From NCBI GenBank assembly GCA_963853835.1, contig OY970824.1:66854884-66918883 (forward strand): DNA of 64,000 nt, written 5' to 3'. Of this stretch, positions 21,731 to 34,731 are shown piece by piece (within the stretch, counting starts at the first letter, position 1; each line of letters begins with the position of its first letter). A program made the translations under genes and the position numbers. The notes under the pieces are model-generated. The model had not been told where the DNA came from, ran no database searches, and saw nothing but the letters and a program-made list of their open reading frames with translations. The stretch is from Calendula officinalis (lineage: Eukaryota > Streptophyta > Magnoliopsida > Asterales > Asteraceae).

Positions 21731-22284
21731 ATACAGGAAGCTCTAAAGGTAAGTGAAAGTCGGAAACATAGCGGGGGTTCTGAAGCTTAGGAGAGGAGAC
21801 AGTTTCGCTGTCGTTAGATTGTGTGGCAACGTGAGCCAACGCCAGCAGAAAGGAGGAGGAGACGGAAACTAATCATCTTTTTTTAGATGGAAGCCGGTTC
21901 CACGACTTTAGTGGGAGAACAAGTAGCTTCAGTTACTGAACAGGGCAAGTATACCTAGGAAATCGAGATTGGGATCCCATTGATCCAGTAATCGAACGCC
22001 TTGTCAAAATCGATTTTGAAAAGTAAAGTTTCAAGCTTCGCCTTTTTCACCCATGGTTTGCAGTCTTGATTATTGGATTTTCCAAAGGGGTAACGAAGTT
22101 CATGTAATTTAATGATGTGGGACTTAAAGTATATACCAGAAATAGAAGAGAATTGCATACCCTATGTGCTTACTTACTTTTTTTTAAACTAAATAAAATA
22201 ATAATTACAGCTCTTAAATATACATCAAATAGTTATATATTAATTAAAAATTACCTAAGAAATTGATTTTCCATTAATAAAATA

Positions 22285-22709
22285 CAAGGTTCTAGAAAGC
22301 GTAAGGCGTGGCGTGGCGGCACCATCAAACCTCAGTCAAGGCGGGCCATGGCGTTTTTCAAGGCGTCGCTTAAGGCGGCAAATTTTTTATATAATTTATA
22401 TATATACGTATATTAAATTGAATTTTTTTTTTATAAATCTATTGATTTATATAACAATTCATATATAAAGCTCATAAAAAATATTATATTTAAATTTATA
22501 ATTATATATATTATTTTTTTTTTTTAAAAATATTTTTTTACAGCCGCCTTCAAGAAAACTCGCCATAAGGCGCGCCTTATCGCGCCTTATCACGCCTTAT
22601 CTCACGTGACGCCTAGCCGAGCCGCCATGGTCTGTTTCGTAACGTCGACGCCGCGCCTCACGCATTGGCGACGCCTTGGCGCCGCCATGGCGCGCCTTTT
22701 AGAACCTTG
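22285..22709. mobile_element. GC-rich hAT-type MITE
   Basis: 425 bp with inverted ends CAAGGTTCTAGAAAGCG / CGCGCCTTTTAGAACCTTG and a perfect 8-bp target duplication, ATAAAATA (22277-22284, 22710-22717), as expected for the hAT superfamily. Both arms are packed with GGCGTGGCG / GCGCCTTAT-type repeats around an AT-rich core. The arms contrast sharply with the AT-rich surroundings. Non-coding. Confidence 0.85.
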
Positions 22710-22717
22710 ATAAAATA

Positions 22718-24704
22718 CAACTTCATAATGCGCGTAATAATTATTTAAAGGTTATGATTATGAAAAAACTCAAAAAAGATATACTCGTAAACCAATAGAG
22801 GTGTTTATGATTAGTTGTTCGACGTTTTTAAACCTAAAGTTGAAGTAAATAAATTTGTGAACCAAAAATAAACGGGTTTTTTTTTTTTCAATTATCTAGT
22901 TATCCAATTAATTGTTTCTAAAATAGATAACTGCATTTTCAAATTAAAAATACGATAAATTATTGATCAAATACCTATTATTTCACTAAGTGTAATGAAG
23001 TCAAGCCAAAAAATCGTAACTTTTTGCTGAAATAAAAATAACTGTTCCGTTAACCCAAAAGTCAAAACAATTTGCCAAATTTTGAATTATTTTTTGAGTT
23101 TTTAAACATTTTGAACAACCCTCATATGAATACTTATGCGTGTAAGAAGGTAATAATGGACGATAAGATCAAAAGAAAAAGGTTAATGGGTATAAAAACA
23201 TGATGTCATGTAACGTTTTCGTATTTCTTAGTCATAAAAGTTAGACACGTTACTGCATCAATACTCCTAAGATAAACATATGCAAAAACCATTTTAATTT
23301 GTAGTAAGTTTAATATGTTATCTAGTTTATGTCATGGGCTCTGAGATAATTAATTTATAACTAGAATCTTTAAAAAATAATGCCGTATATTTCTACACTT
23401 ATTTTCATATATAACTTTTTAATAAACACTTAATCAGAACAACTTAAGCCTAGAAAAATAAATATTACTTATGTTTTTGCCGTTTATTATAATAATTTGG
23501 AGAAGCAAATGTAAGAAGATATTTTGAATCGGAGGAAGTATAAATTTAGTTGATAGTTAATTTTACCTTTTTACATAAATAAAGTGAAACAGACAAAAAT
23601 ACTTGTACATGACACATGAGACAAGAAAATTGGCACAAACTCTAAAGCCATTGTTTCTTGCAACCCGAGTTACAAAAATAAATTTGAATTAGGATGAAAA
23701 CAGTCACAAATTCCCACAACTCTATTTCTGAATCTGTAAAAGCCCCTACTTTGTAATGGTTTAGAGTATCTTGGAAAAGTAATCTTCCATCTTTCGTTGC
23801 CTTATGGCACTAATATGTAATTATCAGAATTGATGAAAGACGTTTTTGTCATTACAAAACATTATTAATCCTTTAATTTCTCTTTAACCATCGCTTTCTT
23901 CAAAAAATAGAAAGAAGATTCTGAAAGGAAAATCCAAAAAAATACCTCCTATTTTCTTTACTTTCAATCTTTCATTCGCTAAATAAAAACTCGTCACTAC
24001 AACTTAGGATATTTATTTTTCCAAGGAAGACAGCCGGAGATGGTGGACTAGTTGGAGGCAAACACTTGAAAAAGATGCTTAACGACAAAACGTGAAAAAA
24101 AAAACCATATATGGATAATATCTGTGATTCAGACCGTAGAAAATGGAGAAATGGAGAAGTATCCTCATGCGTATGGCATGCGAATATGCGATATGGTTTA
24201 ACAACGATGAAAAATAAATGATACGCCGTATTAAATAAAAGGAACAGAAAGAAAAATGAGGACTACAAGGAAAATACTAAGAAAAAAAACGTTTGAAGGA
24301 TAAAAACTTAGAATCCAAAATACCCATAAATAATTTCTATAATTTACTCCAATAAAAGTTTTAGAATACCATGTAAGAAATTACATTTTGGAATTATAGC
24401 CTAATTTTTTTTTTTATTTTTTTTTTTTTCATATTTGGTTGTAAAAATGACTCTTTATCTCATGAAAAACTAGCATATAACCCGTAATAAATGACGGATA
24501 ACTTATACAAAATTTTGTTGATTAATTTGATAGATTTTTAATTTTTATTAATATTAAACTCATTTCAATAAAATTTTAAAGAGAATAAAGAAGTAACAAA
24601 CTATTAAATAACAAATAATATTATGCATATATTATTAATATAATAAAAGATAACATTCATTGATGAATAATACAGAACGTAAAGTTTAAATATTAAAAAA
24701 AAAT
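22718..24704. other. AT-rich intergenic DNA with a single-ended MITE relic
   Basis: Two kb with no gene-like frame. At about 23521-23540, TTTTGAATCGGAGGAAGTA matches the right end of the Stowaway-like MITE at 10370-10598, but no left end is visible. Otherwise nothing is recognised. Confidence 0.5.
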
Positions 24705-24957
24705 ATGGGCGGGTCTGAAATAAATATTATAAATTTAATTCACAAACCAAGAGTTTTAGCAACCATTTGAGCTTTAATCCTGGAGCAATACTATTATTCT
24801 GCAATGAGATTAAATGAACTGTCATAGATAAACACTTCAAGCATGGCTTCTTAAAAATAACTTGTTTTGCACTACCAAGTGTTAAGTGATAAGTTAAGTA
24901 CATTTTTGCTATTTAATTCTCTATTTGAATCATAACCGTCCGACCCGCCCATTTTAC
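24705..24957. mobile_element. Possible hAT-like MITE
   Basis: ATGGGCGGGTC at 24705 and GACCCGCCCAT at 24942-24952 form an inverted pair around 230 bp of AT-rich DNA. The same GGCAAAATGGGCGGGTC-type end is seen in intron 6 of the MDAR4-like gene (about 6467). The boundaries and target duplication are unclear. Confidence 0.4.
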
Positions 24958-26853
24958 CAATTCAAAACCATTATTAGCCTCTTGACAGAAAAGATCTGAG
25001 TCAAGAACCATTATAGAAGTTCAAAAGCTTTTATTTTTTATATTTAATAGGTAAGGTATCTTGTTGAAGATATCAAAGATATAAAGTTTCACAAAATTGG
25101 CACCCGATTGGAGAAACTTTCATCTCGGATTTATGGAATAAAGGAATGTTTTATGACCGGTGTTTATAAAAATAAGTTTTTAGGAGTACAAATGGCTTCT
25201 TGTATCTTAGGGGCAGGTTACAAACTTGAATTGATCCAAGAATCAGAGGGACAAGAATTTAGGCGACCCCAAACAGCTGACTGCAGACATAGGGTAAGTT
25301 TTCTTAACAACAAAAGTTTAAAGTATGAATAAAGGTCAATAACACTCTTGCTCATATTATCAATATGTATATAAAATTTTAAAATATTCATCTATATGCA
25401 TGCCAAGTATTTAACTATTTCCTTTTACTTCCAGCATGCCAAGTATTTAAATGCAAATAATTAAGGGAAGTAATAATAGTCTGATTAAAAATTACTTTTG
25501 CAATTGTGTGGTTTGTAAGATGTAATAGTTTTTCAATTACATGTCTCTGATGATAAAAACTTAATGTCAATTAAAACCATCTTATAATTAATTAATAAAA
25601 AAAACATTAAATTAAGTTTATCAATATACCTGATTCTCCAACTTCGGTATGATAAATAAGAAAAAATATATTTCTTTCGAAGTTAGTTTTCTTCTCTTTT
25701 AGAGGGGTCAGGCAAAAATGACGAATATGCAATTTCTTACAAATCATATCGGACATAATCACATAACTTCCTCCAAACAACTTTCACCTTGATTTCGATC
25801 CTTGAATTACCTCAAACAAATCTGCACACAACACTCACAAAAAGAGGAAAAAGATATACAAAGGTATTAAAAGAACAGTTATTTAATTTTCATTTGGATC
25901 ACTCACTATGATCACTACATTTTAGCTGAAAAAAGGTTAACTTTTTCCTTTAGGTTTGTAACAACACGTAAGGTACGTTTCCATGTACCTAATTGGATTC
26001 AAGAAGGGTTAAATAGACACAAATCCAACCTTATTTATATACAATTTTACAGTGGCATTATATCAAACAGTTAGTATGCAATAGAAAAGACACTTTGATC
26101 CCACCCATGTGCCATCATCTTTCCATTGATTATGATTCTCCAAGAAAATATAGCTCTTATGCAGTAAGTAAGAACAATTATTATAGAATTAACAACATAT
26201 AACCCTCAGTTTCATCAAATTTCAAAACTGAAATACAAAATCTGGACATCTGAGGGCTAATATATTCGGCAAATGAAGATGCATATGGATATCCGAGGCA
26301 TTTTAACGGATTCTGAACCATATTTTTAATTAAAAGATTAGAAAGCTTTTAGCAATTTAACACATTTACCTAATCCAACAACTTACCCAAAAGACTCAGT
26401 AAGCCCTGAGCTAGTTCTTCATGCATGTGGGACTATTAATTATTCTTGCACAACATTGATATTCTTCATGTGGATTAGACATGCAAAACTATGTGACCTG
26501 TAACTACTTTCCAACAGCTATTATGAGTCCATCGTGACTATCTCTTACTTTTCTATGACTATCTCTTATGCTTCTTGGTGTTTCAATCTGCATACAGAAA
26601 CAGTTGGATTGATTACCTGCAATGTCATTGCATACATGAGAGACGGATCAGAGATCATATTGAAAATTTAGGGTTTAAAAAAAAGTTGGGTTTAAATATA
26701 TGGGATGCATACAGCGTGCCTAGATAGCATCTTAGGTGGCATGAATTATGATGTGGAATTGAGGTGGACTGGGTGACTGTTATGATCCCACATTGACTAG
26801 AATAAAAACTAAATGATAGCTTATAAGTCTCGGTGTTTCCTCCTCCTACAAGT
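24958..26853. other. Intergenic DNA; one unclassified coding-like stretch
   Basis: About 25050-25300 (plus) reads without a stop and contains DIKFHKIGTRLEKLSSRIYG, vaguely like a coiled-coil NLR N-terminal segment, then nothing further recognisable. I do not call a gene. At about 26776-26853 the sequence starting TGTTATGATCCCACATTGAC looks like the edge of an older LTR into which the Copia element inserted. The rest has no recognised feature. Confidence 0.35.
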
Positions 26854-27493
26854 TGATGTAATATTTTATATCCTGTAATAATTGTTAGTATAATCAAATA
26901 ATTAGAATGAATAAAACCGAACCTACGGGAAGAACAGAAAACCGCACGGAATGAATTCCTGTCCTTTAAGGTTTATACGTGCTGTATGCTGTTAGCTCTT
27001 CAACGTATCACCCCAGGATTTGATGCAGTATAACAGTGGGTTCCGACAGCAAAAGAACCACTGTGTAACACAAAGTGATGAAGCAGGAACAAAGAAGAAC
27101 AGATGTACTTTTCAGAGAGAGTGAGTGTGAATTTCGTGTGTTCTCTAACACTGCACTGAGCTCTCTTATATAGGCCAATACTGAAAACGTACATCATCAT
27201 TGCAGTCTTTAAAACCGTATTAATACAGTCTTGAAACCGATATTTGATAGTCAAAAAACGGAAGAAACGTACACGGTATTAACACCGTACACGGAAGAAA
27301 CCGTATTAATCGCGTCATCGGTCTCGGCTCGGCGCGCGTGTGGGTCTAGCCTTTAATCCTCCACTAAAGCCTTTGAAAGCTTAAGGAATTAAATGCCTTA
27401 TAAACCCACTAAAAGTTCTTCCTCCCACCAATGTGGGAACTTGCCAACTTGCAAGTTATTAATTAATATTGCTATTAATTAATATTTCCAACA
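26854..27493 (-). repeat. 3' LTR of the outer Copia element
   Basis: 640 bp, near-identical to 36942-37698 except for a deletion of roughly 115-120 bp around position 27290. The copy in the other LTR holds the segment at about 37380-37510. A TATA-like TATATAAG lies in the LTR on the minus strand. Confidence 0.9.
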
Positions 27494-28001
27494 ATCCCCC
27501 ACCAAGTTGGAAAGTTTCCTTTCATTCAGACAGATGATGTAACTTAGGCGTCACGAAGATTAAACCCAAGTTTAATGTGAGCAAATAAGAGTAGATTGAT
27601 TCAATGGTATCCTAATAGGTTTAAACCAAGAACCTTAATAACCTCCCTGGTTTACCCCCACACAACATATGCCGTCTTTGTGTTCTCCCTGAGCACTAAT
27701 ATGGCCATGTGATAAAATCCTTTTCATGACCCTTTAGAAGACAAACCAACAATCTTCATTTGAGGCGGCACCACCTCTAGATCATATAGGTAAAATTTTA
27801 CAACATATTCGTTGCTTAGATGTCTCCAAAATTTTGTTAAGAGTATTAACTCATCCTTGTTCTCGGCAACGACGTACTATCCTACCTCACATGGATCTAT
27901 CTTGATTGATAGTACCTTCTATCATTAGTAATTTCATTGTTACCCATTAAACTTGAAAATAGGAGCACTAAGTTCAAGTTGGGTTTCCATTACTAACAAT
28001 T

Positions 28002-29846
28002 CTAATTTGGTTTTAGAACCATGACTCTCGCGGTAGATGTTATCAAATCTCTCGTCAGAGGTTTGGTAAACGGATCTGCCAAGTTCTTCGATGTCTTGAC
28101 ATAAACAACTTTGATGGTACCACTTTCAATTAGTTGTCTCACAGAATGATGACAAAGACCGACGTGTCTCGTCTTCCCATTATATACAGAATTATATACT
28201 TTAGATAGTGTGGCCTCACTATCACAGTACATGGGAATTGAAGGCATCGGAGTATCCCACAAACGAATATCCAAGAGTAGATCTCTAATCCACTCTACCT
28301 CTTTGCCTGCAGCGGCTAACGCAATAAGCTCAGCTTCCATCGTTGAGTGAGCTATACATGACTGTTTCTTGCTTGCCCAAGAAATAGCCCCACCAGCTAG
28401 TGTATAAATCCATCCACTTGTGGATTTAGAATCACTCATGTTATCAATCCAGCTGGCATCTGAATACCCCTCTAGTATACTAGATTTTGACGTGTAAGTC
28501 AACTCAAGATTACTAGTCCTTTTCAGGTATCCTAGTACTCTTCCCACTGCCTTCCAGTGCTCTGTACTAGGGTTGACAGTGTATTAACTTAGTTTGCTTA
28601 CTGCAAAAGCAATGTCAGGTCTAGTGCAGTATGTAGCATACATCATGCTTCCAATTGCACTAGCATATTCTAGTTGAGCCACTGCTCTACCAGAGTTCAC
28701 TTCAAGTTTTACACTAGAATCGAAAGGAGTGTTAAATTCCTTAATATTCAAGTGTTGAAACTTTGTCAATATTTTCTCTATGTAATGAGATTGACTTAGA
28801 GAAATTTGACTATCTGTCCTTTTGACCTTAATACCAAGAATGGTATCCACTTCCCCTAAATCTTTCATCTTAAAGTTCGAGGATAGGTATTTCTTCGTAT
28901 CAAGAATACCTTGTAGGTGAGTGCCAATGATCAACATATCATCAACATAAAGACAGATAACTATGGTGTATTCAGGTGTGCATTTAGTGTAGATACATCT
29001 ATCAACACTATTATGCTTAAAACCAAATGCAGATACAGTGGTGTCAAACCTCTCATGCCACTGTTTTGGAGCTTGTTTCAAACCGTACAGTGATTTAATA
29101 AGTCTACAAACTTTGTTTTCCTGTCCGGATACAATGAAACCTTCAGGTTGCTCCAAGTATATCTCCTCCTTGAGATATCCATTTAGAAAGGCTGTCTTCA
29201 CATCCATTTGACGAATGTACAATCCTTTCAATGCTGAGATTGCTATAAGAGTTCTAATTGAACTGATTCTAGCAACCGGAGCATATGTATCAAAATAATC
29301 AATATCCTCTCTTTGTCTGTAACCTTTAGCGACTAACCTCGCTTTATAGGCAGATATTGATCCATCCGGATGATACTTCCTCTTGAAGATCCATTTAGAT
29401 CCTATGGGTCTCATACCCTTGGGAAGATTAGCTAACTCCCAAGTCCCATTTCCCATTATGGAATCCATTTCATCATTAATGGCATCCTTCCAGAGATGAG
29501 CATCTCTCGATGTTATGGCTTCAGTAAAAGTTTTAGGATCATCATCTAAATTAATAGCTAAAATGACCCGTCTTGTCACCTTAGATTGAGATCCTTCAAT
29601 CAAGTATGATAGAAAATCGTCTCCAAAATTCTTTTCCTTTCTCACCTTTGTACTTCTACTTGGTTCTTCTATAACAGAAGAAGGTGGTTCTTCTATAACA
29701 GAAGGTGTAATAATATCTCGAGAAGTACTGGGTACTAGAATGGGATTAGAGGTAGAATTGGAGTTTTTAAAATCTCCTATTAGCTTATCCTCGAAGAACT
29801 CCACCTCTCTGGATTCTACGACTACACCTGATTCTTTATCCAACAA
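28002..29846 (-). pseudogene. Outer Copia reverse transcriptase and RNase H
   Basis: One reading frame with stops near 29848 and 28560-28583. RT landmarks are WKDAINDEMDSIMGNGTWEL, GSKWIFKRKYHPDGSI, YKARLVAKGYRQREDIDYFD, QMDVKTAFLNGYL, SLYGLKQAPKQWHERFD and the catalytic YVDDMLIIGT. RNase H landmarks are GYSDASWIDN, TSGWIYTLAGGAISW, MEAELIALA and TRHVGLCHHSVRQLI. About 600 aa in total, close to full length, so the decay is moderate. Confidence 0.9.
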
Positions 29847-29849
29847 TCG

Positions 29850-31446
29850 TTATGCCTTGCTATTCTGAGCATATCCAATGAATATACTTTTCATAGCTCG
29901 AGCTCCCAACTTGGATCTTTTAGGATCAGGTGTACGATAATAAGCTAAACACCCCCACACTCTTAGATAATCTAAGTTGGGTTTTCTACCTTTCCATAAC
30001 TCATAAGGACTGGAAGGAATCACACGACTAGTGATTCTGTTGTGCACATAACATGCAGTCAACAATGCTTCCCCCCACAGATTGTATGGCAAACCCGAAT
30101 GATTCAACATACAGTTGACCATTTCAACAAGGGTTCTATTCTTTCTTTCAGCCAAACCAGAATTATGGTGATGTTCTTTCATGCTTGATACCATTCTCTT
30201 CACAGAATGTATCAAACTCATGATTAAAGTATTCTCCTCATCTGTCCGAGCGAAGAATCTTAATATGTTTTTCATGTTGATTTTCAACCTCGGCCTGATA
30301 TAGTTTGAATGCATTAAAAGCTTCGTCTTTTGTATGCAATAAATAAACATATAAGTAACGGCTCGAGTCATCACAAAAAGTTATGAAATATCTTTTTCCT
30401 CCACGAGTGATTACTACATTCACTTCACAAATATCTGAATGTATTAATTCTAGTAATGTTGTATTTCTCTTAACGCTTGGAAAAGGTTTCTTTATAAACT
30501 TTGATTTTACACAAGTTTCACATTTGTCAAAATCTTTATTATTTAATTTTAACATGCCTTTAGTTAGCATTCTTTCAATATTTTTAATATTAGTGTGAGC
30601 TAAACGTTTATGCCATAAAGAAATTGAACAAGCAATATAACCAGAAAACATTATTTCATTGAGTTCAAAACCAACAACATTACTAGTGGTACCATCACTA
30701 TCACTAGTGGTACCTTCACTTTCACTCTCAGAAAAATCAACATTTAAAACAGAATCACCATAATGGTAACTACTACCCACATCCCTTCAAACAATTCAAG
30801 CCGATACATACCACGCGTATTAACGACTTGTCCCACATACATCCCATCTTTGTAAAACAAGATCCTACCACCCTCGATCACCAACTTGTAACCATTCTCA
30901 TCAAACTTGGCTGCTGACACCAACCCCTTTGACACTCCAGGAACATGCAAAACATCACGAAGGGTGACATTACTTCCATTTCGGAAGGTTAGTAACACTG
31001 TGCCAATTCCTTGAACTCGCACCCTGTGACCATCAACACACGCCACCACCATTCCTTCACGAACCGGGCCATAAGTTTGGAAGCTGCTACGATTCCCACA
31101 AACATGAATCGTAGCTGCAGAATCAAGAAACCAACCACGAGCAGCAATCACACGAGTCAATGTGGTAATCATATTGGTTTCCCCAAGATCCACACTAGCC
31201 ACCAAGTGAGTTAGATCTGCAACAGCATTTGCAGATCCACCAACAGGCCCAGATTTCCGCATAGGACATTCTCGTGCATAATGCCCTGTTTCTCCATAAA
31301 TATGGTATTTTCCTGTTTTCTTTGGTTGATTGCTTTGCTGATGATTAGGCCTCTTGAACTCCTTCTTTTTGGGTCCCAAATTCTTGTTCATCTTGAACCC
31401 TTTCTTGCCTTTGTAACCAGAACCCGAACCCGAACCAGATGCAGAA
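29850..31446 (-). pseudogene. Outer Copia zinc knuckle, protease and integrase
   Basis: Three overlapping frames. 31391-30744 has the zinc-knuckle remnant (YHIYGETGHYAREC) and a protease-like WFLDSAATIHV with the gag-pre-integrase start. 30780-30238 has the HHCC integrase zinc region (LWHKRLAHTNIKNIERM, CETCVKSKF) and HSDICEV. 30374-29850 has NSGLAERKNRTLVEMVNCML and the SPYELWKGRKPNLDYLRVWG segment. Two of the three knuckle cysteines are tyrosines, which G-to-A changes in the coding strand would produce. Frameshifts near 30760 and 30250 kill the frame. Confidence 0.85.
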
Positions 31447-31561
31447 AATCAAACCTCGTTATTGTGTTATTAAATGATGATTACAATACACCTCTATATA
31501 TAGAGAGAAATATTACATCTAGCACCATCTACTTATGATAATATAATTACATAGTTTAACA
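31447..31561 (-). repeat. 3' LTR of the nested Copia element
   Basis: 115 bp. It matches 36039-36153 except AGCACCATCT versus AGCACCCTCT. A C-rich run (CCCCCGC) just inside is the complement of the polypurine tract. Confidence 0.95.
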
Positions 31562-34500
31562 TTCCCCCGCAAGTTGAGGGCGGGGAACGACCTGCAACTT
31601 GGACCTTAAAAATTGAAATCTCTGAGTTGATAAAGGCTTTGTACAGACATCCGCAATCTGATCATTCGTAGATATAAATTGAACCCGTAGTTGCCCTCTC
31701 GCTACTTCATCACAAACAAAATGAAAATCAACTTCAATATGTTTAGTACGAGCATGAAACACGGGATTTGCAGATAGATATGTAGCCCCTAGATTGTCGC
31801 ACCAAAGAACAGGAGGGGATGAAACGAGATGCCAAGTTCACACAAGAGAGCTTTTAACCAAATTAATTCTGCAACAGTATCCGCAAGTGCTTTGTACCCA
31901 GATTCGGTTAAGGACCTTGAAACTGTCTTTTGTTTACGTGCAGTCCAGGAGACAAGATTTGATCCAAGATATATGGCAAATCCCCCGGTGGATCGTCTGT
32001 CGACAGGGCAGCCAGCCCAATCGGAGTCTGAATAGGCCTGAATTGGTGAAGAGGCCGAATCTTGCCAATGTGCATCGGTGAAGGCCTGTAGGGAAGAGTT
32101 GGACTGGTGACGAATCAAGAGACCCAAATCAGTGGTGCCTTTTAGATAACGCAAGATTCTTTTTACAGCAGACCAATGATGTTCAGTTGGAGCATGCATA
32201 AATTGACATACCCGATTCACAGCAAAAGAAATATCCGGACGAGATAAAGTAGCATATTGTAAAGCTCCAACTGTTTGACGATATATGGTGGGGTCCGCAA
32301 GAAGTGGACTATCATCAATATGTAGTGACTGAGAGGAGCTCATTGGAGAAGAAGCTGGCTTACATTCAGAGAGTCCGGACCGTTGAAGAATGTCAAGTAT
32401 ATACCTCCGTTGGGATAATACAAGATTCTGTTGATGATGAATAACTTCAATGCCCAAAAAATAGTGAAGCTTACCGAGATCAGTAATGGAAAAAGTGGAG
32501 CTGAGACGATTGATAATGTTATTAATTGCTGCTTGGTTGTTACCGGTGATAATAATATCGTCCACATAAACAAGAACATAGATCAGATTGCCACCAGAAT
32601 TTAGAATAAATAGAGACGGATCAAGTTTGGATCCCGAAAAACCAAGTTGTAGTAACACCGTAGATAACCTAGTGAACCACGCCCGTGGAGCTTGTTTAAG
32701 TCCATAAAGAGACTTGTGTAGAAGACAAACATGATCGGGTTTTGTTTGATCAATGAAACCAGGAGGTTGTCTCATGTAAACGGTTTCTTGCAAGTTACCA
32801 TGTAAAAATGCGTTTTTCACGTCCAATTGGCGGAGATCCCAATTGTGGGTCACAGCAAGAGATAAGATAACCCGAATAGTAGTGGATTTGATTACAGGGC
32901 TGAAAGTTTCATGAAAATCAACACCTGGTTTTTGATGAAATCCTTTGGCAACTAGTCGTGCTTTGTAGCGAGTGATATTGCCTTGTGGATCTTTCTTTAA
33001 CCTGTAAACCCACTTACAATCAATAACATTAGTATTTTTAACAAAAGGAACTAGAGACCAGGTGTCATTCTTTTGAAGTGCTTGAAACTCCTCATTCATG
33101 GCAAGACGCCATTCGGGTGATTTGTTGGCAACGGTAAATGAAGTGGGTTCGGATATTGAGGGAGAGGTACGAGTGGAGTTGTAGGCTGATGGATCAAATG
33201 GAGAGGTACGTTTTGGATTCGGGCGTAGGTTAGAAGGGCGAGACCGAGGTGGTAGTGGCGGTGGGGGTTGAGTTGGAGGTGTCGGCTGGTTTGATGTTGG
33301 TGAGGGTGATGGTGAGGCCGGCTGATTTGTTGGTGGGGCTGGCTGATTTAGTGGTGGGGTTGGCTGATTTAGTGGTGGTGCCGGCTGATTTGGTGGTGTG
33401 GCCGGCTGATTTGGTTCATTGTTAGCGTTGATTGTCGGATTGACATTCAGAGGTGATGTAGGGAAGACCGACACATATGGATTTGGTGAGAGAGTGGGAG
33501 ATGGTGAGGTAGGAGTGCGGTAAGGAAAAATGTGTTCGTTAAAGCGGACATGACGAGCGATGTATATACGTTCGGTTACGGGATCAAAGCATCGATAACC
33601 ATGGTGATGTTGGCTGTAACCGAGGAAAGTACATGGTGTAGAGCGGAAATCAAGTTTGTGGCGGTTATATGGACGAAGGTAAGGAAAGCATTGACAACCG
33701 AAGACACGAAGAAAGGAATAATCTGGTTTCCGGTTGTAAATTTGTTGAAAGGGTGAGGTATTGGATGAAATTCTGGATGGTAATCGATTGATGAGGTAAA
33801 CAGAGGTTTCAAAGGCAAATTGCCAAAAGCGTTGTGGAAGATTAGAGTGAGCAAGAAGTGCAAGACCAGTTTCCACTACATGTCGATGTCGACGCTCAAC
33901 AACCCCGTTTTGTTCACTATTATGAGGACAAGAGCGTCTATGAATGATCCCAAGATTTGTGAAGAAAGGAGTTAAGGAGCGAAATTCACCACCCCAATCG
34001 GATTGCACTTGTTTCAATTTGGTGCTAAATTGGCGTTCAACCATTTTAGTAAAATTTGTAAATCTAGAATAAACATCAGATTTTTGTTTAAGAGGATAAA
34101 ACCACATGTACCGAGAGTAATGATCAACACACAAAAGAAAAAATCGACAACCATCAAATGAAACTGTAGGAGAAGGCCCCCAAACATCACAATATACCAA
34201 ATCTAAAATGTTATTACTATGAAAAATAGAATTATGCAATGAAAGTTTGGAAGACTTGCCCAACTGACAAGAAGTACATAATGAATTATTAAGTTTTGTA
34301 GAAACCGGTAAAGAACAACTAGAAATAAGAGAATTAAAAATACGTTGGTGTGGGTGACCAAGACGGTGATGCCAAATATCAGATGAAGCTTTGGTTGCGG
34401 TGAAGACAAGCTTGGGGAGAGACTTGAGTTGAGGGAGGCGAAGAGAGTAAAGACCATTATCACTTGGACCCAAAAGCAGGGTGGTGTGTGTAGACCCGGC

Positions 34501-34731
34501 CTTCACAACAAAGAAAGAAGAGTGAAATTCAAAATATACATTATTATCACGACAAAACTGTTGAACAGATAAAAGATTTTTCTGAATTTGAGGAACATGA
34601 AGAATGTTTGTAAGATTAAATGTTTTATCGGGTGAAAAGAATTTAGAGGAACCAATATGAAAAAATAGGAAGAGGATTACCGTCGCCAACATGAAGTAAA
34701 TCATTACCGTGATATGTGTCTGAGTTGTCAA
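31556..34731 (-). pseudogene. Nested Copia integrase, RT and RNase H polyprotein
   Basis: A long open frame (34731-31789, 980 aa) with the gag-pre-integrase/HHCC region (WHHRLGHPHQRIFNSL, CTSCQLGKSSKLSL), the integrase core (YCDVWGPSPTVSF, WGGEFRSL, HNSEQNGVVERRHRHVVETG), a Pro/Asn-rich linker with NQPAPP-like repeats, and RT (QALQKNDTWSLV, YKARLVAKGFHQKPGVDFHE, QLDVKNAFLHGNL, SLYGLKQAPRAWF, catalytic YVDDIIITGN). RNase H follows (YSDSDWAGCPVDRRSTGGF, SWTARKQKTVSRS). A frameshift near 31790 moves the last 68 aa (TKHIEVDFHFV..) to another frame. Close to intact, but not translatable as one protein. Confidence 0.93.

Larger units (their letters stand above)
19844..22053 (-). mobile_element. 5'-truncated non-LTR retrotransposon (LINE, L1-type)
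   Basis: Minus-strand LINE ending in a poly(A) tail, seen as T(17) at 19842-19858. It is flanked by a perfect 14-bp target duplication, TGGTTTGCAGTCTT, at 19830-19843 and 22054-22067. It begins inside the reverse-transcriptase domain (ETLLFKIDFDKAFD, about 22000-22050). About 240 bp (roughly 21745-21985) between this motif and the next RT segment (LDEMMQHMNFGIK, about 21670-21730) does not read as LINE protein in either orientation. Dead on arrival, with later mutations. Confidence 0.9.

Noticed and set aside
25050..25332. Possible NLR coiled-coil N-terminal fragment
   Set aside because: The similarity is weak and limited to about 30 residues; no P-loop or NB-ARC motif follows.
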